DNA of 48,328 nt from Prochlorococcus sp. AG-424-P16 (GTDB taxonomy: Bacteria; Cyanobacteriota; Cyanobacteriia; PCC-6307; Cyanobiaceae): positions 1-48,328 of the forward strand of contig QCNI01000010.1 of the NCBI GenBank assembly GCA_003213255.1, given 5' to 3'. The position numbers and the translations under genes are program-made. The notes beneath the pieces were generated by a model. That model was given only the letters and a program-made list of their open reading frames with translations, made no database searches and was not told the DNA's origin. This document shows positions 18,389-27,798 of the stretch, in pieces. Positions within the stretch are counted from its first letter, which is position 1; each line of letters starts with the position of its first letter.

Positions 18389-19849
18389 TTATTTAGCAGA
18401 TGCAAAGTCTGGATATGCTTCCATTCCATGCTCTCCTATATCTAAGCCTTGAGTCTCTTCCTCTTCAGATACTCGGATTCCACCGAACAATCCTCCAATT
18501 ACAGACCAGGCAATCCAGCAAGTAACTAGTGTCCAAATAGCATAAGCTGCGGCACCAAGGGCTTGAACTAGAAGAAGTGTAATACCTCCACCATTGAACA
18601 ATCCCATACCTGCTCCATCACCTTGTACAGCTGTACCCCAAAGACCGATAACTACAGTACCCCATACACCACAAACTCCGTGAACAGAGAATGCACCTAC
18701 AGGATCATCGATCTCGGCGGCATCAAGTGCTGCTACAGAAAATACAACAATAATTCCCCCTACTAGTCCTGCAAACCAGGCTCCAGCAAGAGTCATATCA
18801 CCACAACCAGCAGTGATACTAACTAAGCCAGCAAGGATTCCATTAATTATCATTGTAAGATCAGGCTTACCAGAAGTTAATGTTGAAACAATAGTTGCTC
18901 CAATAGCTCCAGCTGCTGCTGCCAAAGTAGTTGTTACAGCAACATATGGAACCCATTGATCCATAGCAAGTTGAGAACCGGGGTTAAATCCGTACCAACC
19001 TATCCATAGGACTAATGCACCTAAAGTAGCTATTGCCATGTTGTGTCCTGGCATAGCCTGTGGTTTCCCATCAGAGTATTTGCCAATTCTTGGTCCAAGA
19101 AGCATAGCTCCTACAAGACCTGCCCATGCCCCAACTGAGTGAACAATTGAAGAACCTGCAAAGTCTACAAAACCTAAAGAATCAAGCCAACCACCATTCC
19201 ATTTCCAGCTACCAGCAATTGGATATATAAATGCAGTTAATACAACAGCAAAAACAACAAATTCTCCAAATTTAACTCTTTCAGCAACAAGACCGGATAC
19301 GATAGTTGCCGCAGTTCCTGCGAACGCAGACTGGAACAAGAAATCAACAGTAGGTACTAATCCAGCATCTGTTACCATATCTGCGGTAACTGTTGGATCA
19401 AAAAATAAGCCTCCAAAATAGAGCCAACCGTCAGCAACGCTTCCTCCGTACATTAATGAATAGCCGATAAACCAATAAGAAGTTACAGCTAAAGCAAATA
19501 CAAAGAGGTTTTTAGCAAGGATGTTAACAGCGTTCTTAGAACGGCACATACCTGCCTCAACCATAGCGAAACCGGCGTTCATAAAGATCACTAGGATAGT
19601 AGCGATCAAAAGCCATAAATTGTTAGCAAGAAAAGCTGCATTCAACTCAGGTAAATCAGCTGCATGAGCTGAAAGATTAAAAATACCTAAACCAAACAAA
19701 GCTAGGGGAACAGTTGCAAGCCACAACATAGAGCGGTTTGAACTAAATCCTCGAATACTCCTCAAAAGGAGCATAGGTCCGTTTACAAGACTCGCATCTT
19801 GAAGTTTGGACCTAGAGCGCCTTTGAGGCGTTTGCAAAGCAGTGGTCAT
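18389..19849 (-). CDS. amt1: Ammonium transporter (Amt family)
   Basis: Inner-membrane ammonium channel of 486 residues. After a ~60-residue N-terminal region with a hydrophobic segment, the protein shows about eleven spans: LWLLIATILVIFMNAGFAMVE with the periplasmic-vestibule region, the SIVHSVGAWAGLVGA segment with the first pore histidine, GALVLWIGWYGFNPGS, and SVHGVCGVWGTVVIGLW with the second pore histidine. Both twin-histidine motifs are intact, so it should conduct. The cytoplasmic tail is short. No glnB neighbour is present. It has an NtcA-type promoter at 19904-19946 and its own terminator, so it is a single-gene unit. Confidence 0.96.
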   Translation of the reverse strand: MTTALQTPQRRSRSKLQDASLVNGPMLLLRSIRGFSSNRSMLWLATVPLALFGLGIFNLSAHAADLPELNAAFLANNLWLLIATILVIFMNAGFAMVEAGMCRSKNAVNILAKNLFVFALAVTSYWFIGYSLMYGGSVADGWLYFGGLFFDPTVTADMVTDAGLVPTVDFLFQSAFAGTAATIVSGLVAERVKFGEFVVFAVVLTAFIYPIAGSWKWNGGWLDSLGFVDFAGSSIVHSVGAWAGLVGAMLLGPRIGKYSDGKPQAMPGHNMAIATLGALVLWIGWYGFNPGSQLAMDQWVPYVAVTTTLAAAAGAIGATIVSTLTSGKPDLTMIINGILAGLVSITAGCGDMTLAGAWFAGLVGGIIVVFSVAALDAAEIDDPVGAFSVHGVCGVWGTVVIGLWGTAVQGDGAGMGLFNGGGITLLLVQALGAAAYAIWTLVTCWIAWSVIGGLFGGIRVSEEEETQGLDIGEHGMEAYPDFASAK

Positions 19850-19872
19850 AAAAAAAAATTAGATCTGCAAAA

Positions 19873-19890
19873 AAACAGTTTGTACTGTTT
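19873..19890 (-). promoter_or_regulatory. Stem-loop in the amt1 leader
   Basis: AAACAGT (19873-19879) and ACTGTTT (19884-19890) form a perfect 7-bp inverted repeat with a 4-nt loop. If transcription starts about 7 nt after the -10 box, it lies early in the roughly 48-nt untranslated leader of amt1. Confidence 0.5.
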
Positions 19891-19903
19891 CCTTTCAAAT
19901 TTA

Positions 19904-19946
19904 AATTTATTCAAAAAACTTATCAGTGTCTAGTAGTTGTTTATAC
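19904..19946 (-). promoter_or_regulatory. amt1: NtcA-activated promoter of amt1
   Basis: On the minus strand GTATAAACAACTAC (19946-19933) is an exact GTA-N8-TAC NtcA box. It is followed after 23 nt by TAAATT (19909-19904), which fits the TAN3T -10 hexamer; this box-to--10 spacing is that of class II NtcA promoters. The element replaces a -35 box. Predicted activation under nitrogen limitation. Confidence 0.85.
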
Positions 19947-20030
19947 CATTTTTATAGTTGCACCCTAAAAAATAATTTGTTAAATTAAAAAATTATTTTT
20001 TTTTGGATTTCAAAATATCAAGTTTTTGGT

Positions 20031-20771
20031 CTATTTTAAAGGTTTAATTCCAATCCATGTTACGTGGTCTAAGTTGAATTCGAATGAACATGGAATAGTT
20101 ATCATTCCTGCACTTAAAGATTCTCTAAAGAGATTGCCGTACAAGGGATCTGCATCATCCCCAGGGGCAAAAAAACAAGCGTCTTTTCTTGTAATGCAAA
20201 GTATTAAAACACTTTTACTTTCAGGAATTAATTCCTTTAATTCCATGAGGTGTTTTTGACCTCTTTTCGTTACTGTATCTGGGAATAGAGCTACATTTTC
20301 CTTAATCCAAGTTGTATTTTTAACCTCTATGTAAATGTTACGTTTATCAGGATTTGAAGATTTTGGAGTTAAAAAAAAGTCAATTCTGCTTTTTTTATCT
20401 TTTCCATAAGGGACTTCAGATTTAATTGTCTCTATTTCGCCTATTATTTCGTTTAACAAATTTTTCTCAAGAACCTTTTTGATTAACTTATTTGCAAATA
20501 AGGTATTAATTCCCACCCAAACCTCTTCATTTTTTGCATCTAAAACACATATCTGTTCCCAAGTAAAGGGTAATTTTCTTTTTGGAGAAGGGGAAACACT
20601 TATTCTTACTTTTGCTCCCTCACTCAAAAGTCCCCTCATTGGGCCTGTATTAGCACAATGAGCAGTTACTATCTTTCCATTCTTTAATTTTATATCTGCA
20701 AGAAACCTTTTATACCTCTTAATTAAAACCCCTTCAATTAGTGGATCAAATTCAATTATCCGATCATTCAT
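20031..20771 (-). CDS. sfsA: SfsA family protein (sugar fermentation stimulation homologue)
   Basis: A 246-residue DNA-binding or nuclease-like protein of the SfsA family. The signature [14 protein letters not shown] near the N-terminus, [14 protein letters not shown], and the PD-(D/E)xK-like core SRIDFFLTP...[10 protein letters not shown] are clear, along with [16 protein letters not shown]. The biological role is not settled in any organism. ATG 20771 starts the conserved part; the same frame is open further to 20930 but would run through the murJ start region and encodes hydrophobic residues unlike the family. It is divergent from murJ. Confidence 0.92.
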   Translation of the reverse strand: MNDRIIEFDPLIEGVLIKRYKRFLADIKLKNGKIVTAHCANTGPMRGLLSEGAKVRISVSPSPKRKLPFTWEQICVLDAKNEEVWVGINTLFANKLIKKVLEKNLLNEIIGEIETIKSEVPYGKDKKSRIDFFLTPKSSNPDKRNIYIEVKNTTWIKENVALFPDTVTKRGQKHLMELKELIPESKSVLILCITRKDACFFAPGDDADPLYGNLFRESLSAGMITIPCSFEFNLDHVTWIGIKPLK

Positions 20772-20841
20772 AAATATGTCGTTAGTTAAAAACCAAATAT
20801 AATTGAAACTTAAACTTCTTGAAAAACTTAGACAAATCCAA

Positions 20842-22425
20842 ATGCATTCATTTTTAAAAAATAATGTTTTTTCAATTTCGTTTGGTACTAGTCTTAGTAA
20901 ATTAGCTGGATGTATAAGGCAAATATTCATAGCTGCTGCTTTTGGGATTGGGATTACATACGACGCATTTAATTATGCCTATATAATTCCTGGTTTTTTG
21001 CTAATAATCATTGGAGGGATTAATGGTCCCTTACATAATGCAGTCGTTGCAGTTCTCACTCCCCTTAACAAAAAAAATGGAGGGATTGTTTTAACTCAAG
21101 TAAGCATAAAACTTACAATATTATTAATTGTTTTAGCTATATTAATTTACTTTAATTCCAGTTTATTAATTAAATTATTAGCACCCAATTTAAGTAACGA
21201 AGCTAAATCTATTGCTACTTACCAATTAAAAATACTTACACCTTGTATACCTTTATCAGGATTTATAGGTTTAAGCTTTGGCGCCTTAAATTCCCAAAGA
21301 AAATTCTTTTTATCAAGTATAAGTCCAGCAATAACAAGCCTAACTACTATTATTTTTATTTTATTAAGTTGGGTTTTCAATCAAGAAAATACATCTTCTA
21401 ATTTTTTTACTTATAGGGGATTACTACCTTTTGCAACTTTGACAGGAACTCTAATTCAGTTTGTTGTTCAAATTTCGGAAATAAATAAAATTGGTCTCTT
21501 GAGATTAAAGTCAACCTTCAATTTATTTAAAGATGAAGAGAGGAGGATTTTCAAACTAATTATTCCAGCATCTATCTCATCAGGTCTAAGCCAAATTAAT
21601 GTTTTTATCGATATGTTTTTCGCTTCAAGTTTTCAAGGAGCAGCATCTGGACTAGCTTACGGAAACTTTCTTGTACAAGCCCCCTTAGGCATATTATCTA
21701 ACTCCTTGATTCTGCCATTACTTCCAAAATTCTCTAAATTTAGAAGTGAAAAAGATGAAAAAGGTCTCCAAAAACAATTGATATCTGGGATAGAGTACTG
21801 TTTCTTGACAGCTATTTTTTTAACAGGATTTTTCATAACATTCAATAATCAAATCGTACAATTGGTTTTTCAAAGAGGATCTTTTGATTATTCAGCAACT
21901 TTAAAAGTAAAGAATATATTAATTGCTTATGCAGTTGGAATTCCCTTTTATCTTTATAGAGATTTATTAGTAAGAGCTTACTATTCAATAGAAAAAACAA
22001 ACTTCCCTTTTAAGTCTTCATTTGCAGGGATAATATTTAATATTTTTTTTGATTGGTTTTTAATTGGTGCCCCAATTAAGAATTTTGGGAATCTTTCTCC
22101 TTATAATTTTGGAGTCGTGGGAATAATTTTATCTTCAGTAATAGTAAATTTTATAGTTTGTATTTTTCTTTCTTTTAATCTGCGTAATGAAAATATCATT
22201 TTGCCTAACTTGAAATTATTGAGGAAAATTTGCCTCATGTCATTAGCAGCATTTATAGACAGCGCACTTTGTTTTACTATTCTCAAAACTACAAATAACT
22301 TCAATTCAAATCTCGCGGAATTTTTATTATTAATATTTGGATCTCTAACTTTTTTTGTAATTTATTATTTACTTACAAAATGCTTGAAAGTAAATAAATT
22401 TAAAGTTTCAAAAAAAGAGATTTAG
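20842..22425 (+). CDS. murJ: Lipid II flippase MurJ (MviN family)
   Basis: Multi-span inner membrane protein that moves lipid II across the membrane for peptidoglycan synthesis. The N-terminus [25 protein letters not shown] matches the MviN signature, and PHN-type residues follow in [15 protein letters not shown]. About 13-14 hydrophobic spans are spread over the ~527 residues. ATG 20842 is chosen because it opens just before the conserved start; TTG 20803 would add 13 mostly basic residues. It is divergent from sfsA and converges on the small DUF3181-type gene with a 4-nt overlap. Confidence 0.93.
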   Translation: MHSFLKNNVFSISFGTSLSKLAGCIRQIFIAAAFGIGITYDAFNYAYIIPGFLLIIIGGINGPLHNAVVAVLTPLNKKNGGIVLTQVSIKLTILLIVLAILIYFNSSLLIKLLAPNLSNEAKSIATYQLKILTPCIPLSGFIGLSFGALNSQRKFFLSSISPAITSLTTIIFILLSWVFNQENTSSNFFTYRGLLPFATLTGTLIQFVVQISEINKIGLLRLKSTFNLFKDEERRIFKLIIPASISSGLSQINVFIDMFFASSFQGAASGLAYGNFLVQAPLGILSNSLILPLLPKFSKFRSEKDEKGLQKQLISGIEYCFLTAIFLTGFFITFNNQIVQLVFQRGSFDYSATLKVKNILIAYAVGIPFYLYRDLLVRAYYSIEKTNFPFKSSFAGIIFNIFFDWFLIGAPIKNFGNLSPYNFGVVGIILSSVIVNFIVCIFLSFNLRNENIILPNLKLLRKICLMSLAAFIDSALCFTILKTTNNFNSNLAEFLLLIFGSLTFFVIYYLLTKCLKVNKFKVSKKEI

Positions 22426-22712
22426 TTTTTAAAAAAACTTTCCAAAATCTCCTCTAATTCTAGAATTTGTGAGTTAGTAATTAAATTAATCAGTGGAATA
22501 CTATTAACACCATCCCCTACTTTTACATTTATTGCTTTCAAACTTAATTTTGCAGCTTCGATTGGGCCTCTATCTTTATTGCTGATACATTCAAGAGCAA
22601 GATGCCTAGAAAGGCCAGCGTCTCCAAGATACAAATTCCACTTTTCTATTTTAATAAAAACCCTTTCGGAAATAACATTTTCTAGATCACTTATACGTAT
22701 CTGAGAGTTCAT
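22422..22712 (-). CDS. Small conserved cyanobacterial protein (DUF3181-like)
   Basis: A 96-residue soluble protein with no cysteine cluster or membrane span. Segments such as ISERVFIKIEKWNLYLGDAGL and the C-terminal ILELEEILESFF recall the cyanobacterial DUF3181 family; I recognise this from memory only and function is unknown. It lies 13 nt downstream of the small membrane protein at 22726 on the same strand, so the two are probably cotranscribed. Its end overlaps the end of murJ by 4 nt. Confidence 0.7.
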   Translation of the reverse strand: MNSQIRISDLENVISERVFIKIEKWNLYLGDAGLSRHLALECISNKDRGPIEAAKLSLKAINVKVGDGVNSIPLINLITNSQILELEEILESFFKN

Positions 22713-22725
22713 AAATAAAATTGAT

Positions 22726-22977
22726 TTAAGTTGATTGTTTAGAAGTATCTTTAGGTTTTTTTATAATTACGAAAAGTAAATGGGAGGCCAAAAGAACTGA
22801 CCAGACAATTGTAAAATTATTAAAATAGCCGATTTCATATTTAATCTCTTTTAAAAGCCACGTGCCACTTACAATCGCAGTAAATATCATGCAGTGAATA
22901 ATAAAATTCACTATTCGAGAAAAATGTTTATAGATGGGATCTTCTAAATCACCATTTCCGTACCATTTTATAGGCAT
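22726..22977 (-). CDS. Small two-span membrane protein of unknown function
   Basis: An 83-residue protein. The start MPIKWYGNGDLEDPIYKHF is soluble and acidic-aromatic, followed by two hydrophobic helices at about 23-42 and 52-71 and a basic tail KKPKDTSKQST. I do not assign a function. A conserved-looking, proline/tryptophan-rich N-terminus and linkage to the DUF3181-like gene suggest a real gene. tRNA-Arg lies upstream on the opposite strand. Confidence 0.65.
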   Translation of the reverse strand: MPIKWYGNGDLEDPIYKHFSRIVNFIIHCMIFTAIVSGTWLLKEIKYEIGYFNNFTIVWSVLLASHLLFVIIKKPKDTSKQST

Positions 22978-23023
22978 ATTAATAATTGGATTGTTAATAA
23001 TAGATATTTTACCCGAAATCTAG

Positions 23024-23053
23024 TTGACTAAGAGCCCCTGAAACAGAGATATT
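23024..23053 (+). promoter_or_regulatory. Sigma-70 type promoter of tRNA-Arg
   Basis: TTGACT (23024-23029) and GATATT (23048-23053) are separated by 18 nt, placing the expected start near 23060, four nt before the mature tRNA at 23064. The -35 match is unusually good for this window. Confidence 0.65.
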
Positions 23054-23063
23054 ACATAATTAT

Positions 23064-23137
23064 GCGCCTGTAGCTCAGTGGATTAGAGCACCTGACTACG
23101 GATCAGGGTGTCGGGAGTTCGAATCTCTCCAGGCGCG
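23064..23137 (+). tRNA. tRNA-Arg (ACG)
   Basis: A 74-nt cloverleaf: acceptor GCGCCUG (23064-23070) pairs with CAGGCGC (23130-23136), discriminator G at 23137. The D-arm holds GCUC...GAGC; the anticodon arm CCUGA-CUACGGA-UCAGG gives ACG, read as inosine; the T-arm is GGGAG-UUCGAAU-CUCUC with a wobble-tolerant pairing. CCA is not encoded. glyA follows 77 nt downstream on the same strand. Confidence 0.96.
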
Positions 23138-23214
23138 TTTAAAATTCTAAAATATTCTTTTTATATTTTTCTAAAAAATATCGTCTATATTATGGGTATT
23201 ACTTATCAAATTCA

Positions 23215-24486
23215 ATGAATATCCTTCAAAATCTTAAAGAAAGTGATCCAGTAATATCAAATTTTATCAACTCTGAAAAAAATAGGCAGGAAAGTCATCT
23301 TGAGTTAATCGCAAGCGAAAATTTCGCATCAATTGCCGTTATGCAGGCTCAAGGTTCCGTCCTTACAAACAAATACGCCGAGGGATTACCTCAAAAAAGA
23401 TATTACGGGGGATGTGAATTTGTTGATGAAATCGAAGAATTAGCTATTCAGAGAGCGAAAAAATTATTTAATGCAAATTGGGCTAATGTTCAACCCCATA
23501 GTGGAGCACAGGCAAATGCTGCTGTTTTCCTAAGTCTGCTTAAACCTGGCGACACAATCATGGGGATGGATTTATCTCATGGCGGACACCTAACTCATGG
23601 GTCTCCAGTAAATATGAGTGGTAAGTGGTTCAATGCAGTTCACTATGGCGTAAATAAAGAAACTAGTGAATTAAATTTTGAAGAAATAAGAAAGATAGCA
23701 CTTGAAACAAAACCAAAATTGATCATATGCGGATATTCTGCATATCCAAGAACAATCGATTTTGAATCATTTAGAAATATTGCAGATGAAGTTGGTGCTT
23801 TCTTAATGGCTGATATTGCACATATTGCCGGTCTTGTAGCAAGTAAACTTCACCCAAATCCAATACCTTATTGTGATGTAGTAACTACAACTACTCATAA
23901 AACATTAAGAGGGCCTAGAGGAGGACTTATCTTATGTAAAGATGAAGAATTTGGAAAAAAATTTGATAAATCTGTTTTCCCTGGAACTCAGGGTGGACCC
24001 CTCGAACATATAATTGCCGCCAAAGCAGTTGCATTTGGAGAAGCCTTGCAGCCAGATTTCGTTAATTATTCCCAACAAGTAATAAAAAATGCAAAAGTTC
24101 TAGCTTCAACTTTAATAAATAGAGGTATCAATATCGTGAGTGGAGGCACTGACAACCATATTGTTTTACTCGATTTAAGAAGTATTAATATGACTGGTAA
24201 AATTGCTGACTTGCTTGTGAGTGAAGTGAATATCACTGCAAATAAAAATACAGTTCCATTTGACCCTGAATCACCTTTTGTAACCAGCGGACTAAGGTTG
24301 GGAACTGCTGCTCTAACTACTAGAGGCTTTAATGAGAATGCTTTTGCTGAAGTAGGCGAAATTATTGCTGATAGATTACTTAACCCAGACAATTCACTGA
24401 TTGAAAGTCAATGTAAAGACAGAGTATTAACCTTATGTAATCGTTTTCCTCTTTATGAAGGCAAACTTGAAGCATCAATTAAATGA
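23215..24486 (+). CDS. glyA: Serine hydroxymethyltransferase
   Basis: PLP enzyme interconverting serine and glycine while charging tetrahydrofolate with a one-carbon unit; in photosynthetic cells it also serves photorespiratory glycine. Conserved elements: [53 protein letters not shown], the PLP-lysine segment [14 protein letters not shown], and [16 protein letters not shown]. Length 423 is normal. It overlaps cinA by 4 nt (ATGA), indicating translational coupling, and heads the rightward run glyA-cinA-leuC-leuD. Confidence 0.97.
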   Translation: MNILQNLKESDPVISNFINSEKNRQESHLELIASENFASIAVMQAQGSVLTNKYAEGLPQKRYYGGCEFVDEIEELAIQRAKKLFNANWANVQPHSGAQANAAVFLSLLKPGDTIMGMDLSHGGHLTHGSPVNMSGKWFNAVHYGVNKETSELNFEEIRKIALETKPKLIICGYSAYPRTIDFESFRNIADEVGAFLMADIAHIAGLVASKLHPNPIPYCDVVTTTTHKTLRGPRGGLILCKDEEFGKKFDKSVFPGTQGGPLEHIIAAKAVAFGEALQPDFVNYSQQVIKNAKVLASTLINRGINIVSGGTDNHIVLLDLRSINMTGKIADLLVSEVNITANKNTVPFDPESPFVTSGLRLGTAALTTRGFNENAFAEVGEIIADRLLNPDNSLIESQCKDRVLTLCNRFPLYEGKLEASIK

Positions 24487-25757
24487 GTCTTAACTCCAAG
24501 GGAGTTGAAATTCTTTCTATTGGAACAGAGCTACTCTTAGGAAATATCATAAATACAAATGCTCAATGGATTTCTGAACAGTTATCTCAATTAGGCTTAA
24601 ATCATTTTAGGCAATCAACTGTAGGTGATAATTGTGATCGAATTATAAAAGCAATTCAAGAAATATCGAAAAGAAGTGATCTTCTAATTACAACTGGTGG
24701 CTTGGGACCCACCCCAGATGACTTAACTACTGAAGCAATAGCCAAATCTTTTGATGAATCTCTTTTTGAAAGACCGCACTTATGGGATGAAATTAAACAA
24801 AAACTTCCAAACTCAAAGCTCAAAGATGATTTCTCTAGCTTAAGGAAACAGTGTTTCTTCCCAAAAAATGCTCAAATAATTAAAAACCCTAGGGGGACTG
24901 CTCCAGGAATGATATGGGAACCAATAAAAGGATTTACTATTCTTACTTTCCCCGGAGTACCAAGTGAAATGAAAACTATGTGGGAAGAGACTGCGCATGA
25001 TTTCATTAAATTCAAATTCTCAGATGGTTATTCCTTTTTTTCAAATACTCTTAAATTTGCAGGAATTGGAGAATCTAGCGTTGCAGAAAAAATAAATGAT
25101 TTATTAAATCTTAAAAACCCAACGGTTGCTCCTTATGCAAACTTAGGAGAGGTTAAAATCAGAATCACAGCGCGAGCAAAGAATGACATAGAAGCAAAAA
25201 ATATAATTAAACCTGTAAAAGAAAAATTAAATAAAGATTTTTCAAAGTTTATTTTTGGAGAGGATAATGATACTTTGCCAAGCGTGTTAATAAAAGAATT
25301 AGCCAAAAGAAATGACACTATTGTTTTTGCAGAATCTTGTACTGGAGGACTACTATCCTCATCAATCACATCAATATCAGGTTCATCTCAAGTTTTTAAA
25401 GGTAGTATTGTTTCCTATAGCAATGAGCTAAAAAATTCATTATTAAATATTTCGGAAGACAAGCTTACAAAATATGGAGCTGTTTCTGAAGAAGTTTGTG
25501 AGGCCATGGCAAATAATGTAAAAGAGAAATTAGGAGCAGATTGGGCAATAGCAATAAGTGGAATAGCTGGACCTAATGGAGGCAGTAAAGATAAACCGGT
25601 TGGACTTGTCTATATCTCAATTTCAGGACCAAATAATCATATGACTAATATAAAAAAAATTTTTAACTCAACCAGAAATAGACTTGAAATTCAAACACTA
25701 AGTGTAAATGTGTGTTTGAACAGCCTCAGATTAATCCTATTATCGAATAGTAAGTAA
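24483..25757 (+). CDS. cinA: CinA family protein, nicotinamide-nucleotide amidase type
   Basis: A 424-residue two-domain protein. The N-terminal MoaB/MogA-like COG1058 domain shows [21 protein letters not shown] and [13 protein letters not shown]; the C-terminal PncC domain, which deamidates nicotinamide mononucleotide in characterised members, shows [41 protein letters not shown] and [22 protein letters not shown]. Both domains are complete, so NMN recycling is the likely role; a competence link is not implied. It overlaps glyA by 4 nt and precedes leuC by 13 nt. Confidence 0.93.
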   Translation: MSLNSKGVEILSIGTELLLGNIINTNAQWISEQLSQLGLNHFRQSTVGDNCDRIIKAIQEISKRSDLLITTGGLGPTPDDLTTEAIAKSFDESLFERPHLWDEIKQKLPNSKLKDDFSSLRKQCFFPKNAQIIKNPRGTAPGMIWEPIKGFTILTFPGVPSEMKTMWEETAHDFIKFKFSDGYSFFSNTLKFAGIGESSVAEKINDLLNLKNPTVAPYANLGEVKIRITARAKNDIEAKNIIKPVKEKLNKDFSKFIFGEDNDTLPSVLIKELAKRNDTIVFAESCTGGLLSSSITSISGSSQVFKGSIVSYSNELKNSLLNISEDKLTKYGAVSEEVCEAMANNVKEKLGADWAIAISGIAGPNGGSKDKPVGLVYISISGPNNHMTNIKKIFNSTRNRLEIQTLSVNVCLNSLRLILLSNSK

Positions 25758-25770
25758 CTTTTTTTACAAA

Positions 25771-27174
25771 TTGAGTAAAAATACCTTATTTGATAAAGTT
25801 TGGGATTTACACAAAGTTTCCAGTCTTCCTGGTGGCTCAGATCAAATTTTTATTGGTCTTCATCTCATCCATGAAGTAACAAGTCCTCAAGCATTTGGCG
25901 CTTTAAAAGACAAAAATTTAAGAGTAAAATTCCCCAGTAGGACTGTCGCTACAGTTGATCATATTGTGCCAACAGATAATCAAAGCAGACCTTTTAAAGA
26001 TAATCTTGCCGAGCAAATGATTGAAACACTTGAAAAGAACTGCATAGAACATAAGATAAAATTTTTTAATATTGGTAGTGGAAATCAAGGTATTGTTCAT
26101 GTAGTATCTCCAGAATTGGGGCTAACCCAGCCTGGTATGACAATCGCTTGTGGAGATTCTCATACTTCAACGCATGGAGCTTTTGGGTCCATTGCTTTTG
26201 GTATAGGTACAAGCCAAGTTAGAGATGTTCTTGCGACCCAAACCATAGCCATGAACAAATTGAAAGTAAGGCAGATTTGGTGTGAAAATAAATTATCTAA
26301 TGGGGTCTATGCTAAAGATTTAGTTCTTCATATTATCAATAAACTTGGTGTAAAAGCTGGAGTAGGTTTTGCATATGAGTTCGCAGGACCCGCAATCAAT
26401 TCATTATCAATGGAAGAGAGAATGACAATATGCAATATGTCTATTGAAGGTGGGGCGAGATGCGGCTACATAAATCCTGATGAAAAAACTTTTAGTTACA
26501 TTAAAAATAAATTATGTGCGCCCAAAAATGAGAATTGGGATGAAGCACTCTTATGGTGGAAATCATTAAAAAGCGATGCAAATTCTATTTATGATGATGT
26601 AACTAAAATTGATGCTTCAAAAGTAGAACCAACCGTAACCTGGGGAATTACTCCTGGTCAAAGTGTAGGCATCAATCAAAAGATCCCTCTTTTAGAAGAA
26701 TTGTCCCCAGATGACCAATTTGTTGCTGAAGAAGCCTATGAATATATGGGTTTCAAGCCAGGTCAGTCAATTAAGGATACTCCAATTGATGTTTGTTTCA
26801 TAGGCAGTTGCACCAATGGAAGAATCAGTGACTTAAGAGTTGCTGCTAAAGTAATAAAAGACAAAAAAGTATCTCAGAATATAAAAGCATTCGTAGTCCC
26901 AGGATCTGAGAAAGTAGCTAAAGAAGCAAAAATAGAAGGACTTGATAAAATTTTCCTGGATGCAGGTTTTCAATGGAGAGAACCAGGCTGTTCAATGTGT
27001 TTAGCAATGAATCCAGATAAGTTAATAGGTAATCAAGTTAGTGCTAGTTCTAGTAATAGAAATTTCAAAGGAAGACAAGGATCCCCAACCGGAAGGACAT
27101 TATTAATGAGTCCTGCTATGGTTGCTGCTGCTGCAATATCAGGAAAAGTAACAGACATAAGAGATTTTATGTGA
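25771..27174 (+). CDS. leuC: 3-isopropylmalate dehydratase large subunit
   Basis: Aconitase-type subunit of isopropylmalate isomerase in leucine synthesis; works as a heterodimer with LeuD. The [4Fe-4S] ligands are present in [15 protein letters not shown] and in [15 protein letters not shown], and the substrate-binding [22 protein letters not shown] and [14 protein letters not shown] are intact. Length 467 is standard. The start is TTG at 25771, giving [15 protein letters not shown], the normal N-terminus. It overlaps leuD by 4 nt. Confidence 0.97.
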   Translation: MSKNTLFDKVWDLHKVSSLPGGSDQIFIGLHLIHEVTSPQAFGALKDKNLRVKFPSRTVATVDHIVPTDNQSRPFKDNLAEQMIETLEKNCIEHKIKFFNIGSGNQGIVHVVSPELGLTQPGMTIACGDSHTSTHGAFGSIAFGIGTSQVRDVLATQTIAMNKLKVRQIWCENKLSNGVYAKDLVLHIINKLGVKAGVGFAYEFAGPAINSLSMEERMTICNMSIEGGARCGYINPDEKTFSYIKNKLCAPKNENWDEALLWWKSLKSDANSIYDDVTKIDASKVEPTVTWGITPGQSVGINQKIPLLEELSPDDQFVAEEAYEYMGFKPGQSIKDTPIDVCFIGSCTNGRISDLRVAAKVIKDKKVSQNIKAFVVPGSEKVAKEAKIEGLDKIFLDAGFQWREPGCSMCLAMNPDKLIGNQVSASSSNRNFKGRQGSPTGRTLLMSPAMVAAAAISGKVTDIRDFM

Positions 27175-27785
27175 AAATGATTAAAAAGTTTCAAACCCCA
27201 GTAGGGCCAATATCAAAAATAGTAGGTAAATCGATAGTATTAATTGGTGATGACATTGATACTGATCGAATTATTCCAGCTCGTTTTTTAAAATGTGTAA
27301 ATTTCGATAATTTAGGACAATCCGTTTTTGAAGACGATAGAAAAAATCTTAAAGGCAAACATCCTTTTGATTTGGAATCGAATAAAGGATCCTCAATACT
27401 TATTGTTAATAGTAATTTTGGATGCGGATCTAGCAGAGAACATGCGCCCCAAGCACTGCTTAGGTGGGGAATAAGAGCGATAATTGGAGAAAGTTTTGCA
27501 GAAATTTTTTATTGCAATTGTATAGCTATTGGAATACCGTGTTTCACACTCCCAAAAAAATTAGTTAAAAATATACAAGAAAATAAAAATTTAAATAATT
27601 CCTTATGTGAAATAAACATTAAAGAATCAACTTTCAAATCTACTTTTTTTAATTTTGATTTAGAGATAAAGACTTCTTCAAAAAATATGTTTTTATCTGG
27701 CGAGTGGGACGCAACCTCAACACTTCTTGCAAATAAAAAACTTATTGAAAAAAAATTAAATGACTTACCCTACACAAAATTTTAA
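27171..27785 (+). CDS. leuD: 3-isopropylmalate dehydratase small subunit
   Basis: Swivelling small subunit that completes the LeuCD active site. Motifs [16 protein letters not shown] and [37 protein letters not shown] (given in parts: [15 protein letters not shown], then AEIFYCNC) are typical. Length 204 is normal. GTG at 27171 overlaps the leuC stop; ATG at 27177, two codons later, is an equally good start. It is the last gene of the rightward run and nearly meets the convergent outer-membrane gene, leaving 13 nt. Confidence 0.95.
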   Translation: MKMIKKFQTPVGPISKIVGKSIVLIGDDIDTDRIIPARFLKCVNFDNLGQSVFEDDRKNLKGKHPFDLESNKGSSILIVNSNFGCGSSREHAPQALLRWGIRAIIGESFAEIFYCNCIAIGIPCFTLPKKLVKNIQENKNLNNSLCEINIKESTFKSTFFNFDLEIKTSSKNMFLSGEWDATSTLLANKKLIEKKLNDLPYTKF

Positions 27786-27798
27786 TCAATCCAATGAA

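Noticed and set aside
20772-20930. N-terminal extension of sfsA to 20930
   Set aside because: It would run antisense through the murJ start and encodes residues unlike SfsA; ATG 20771 begins the conserved domain.
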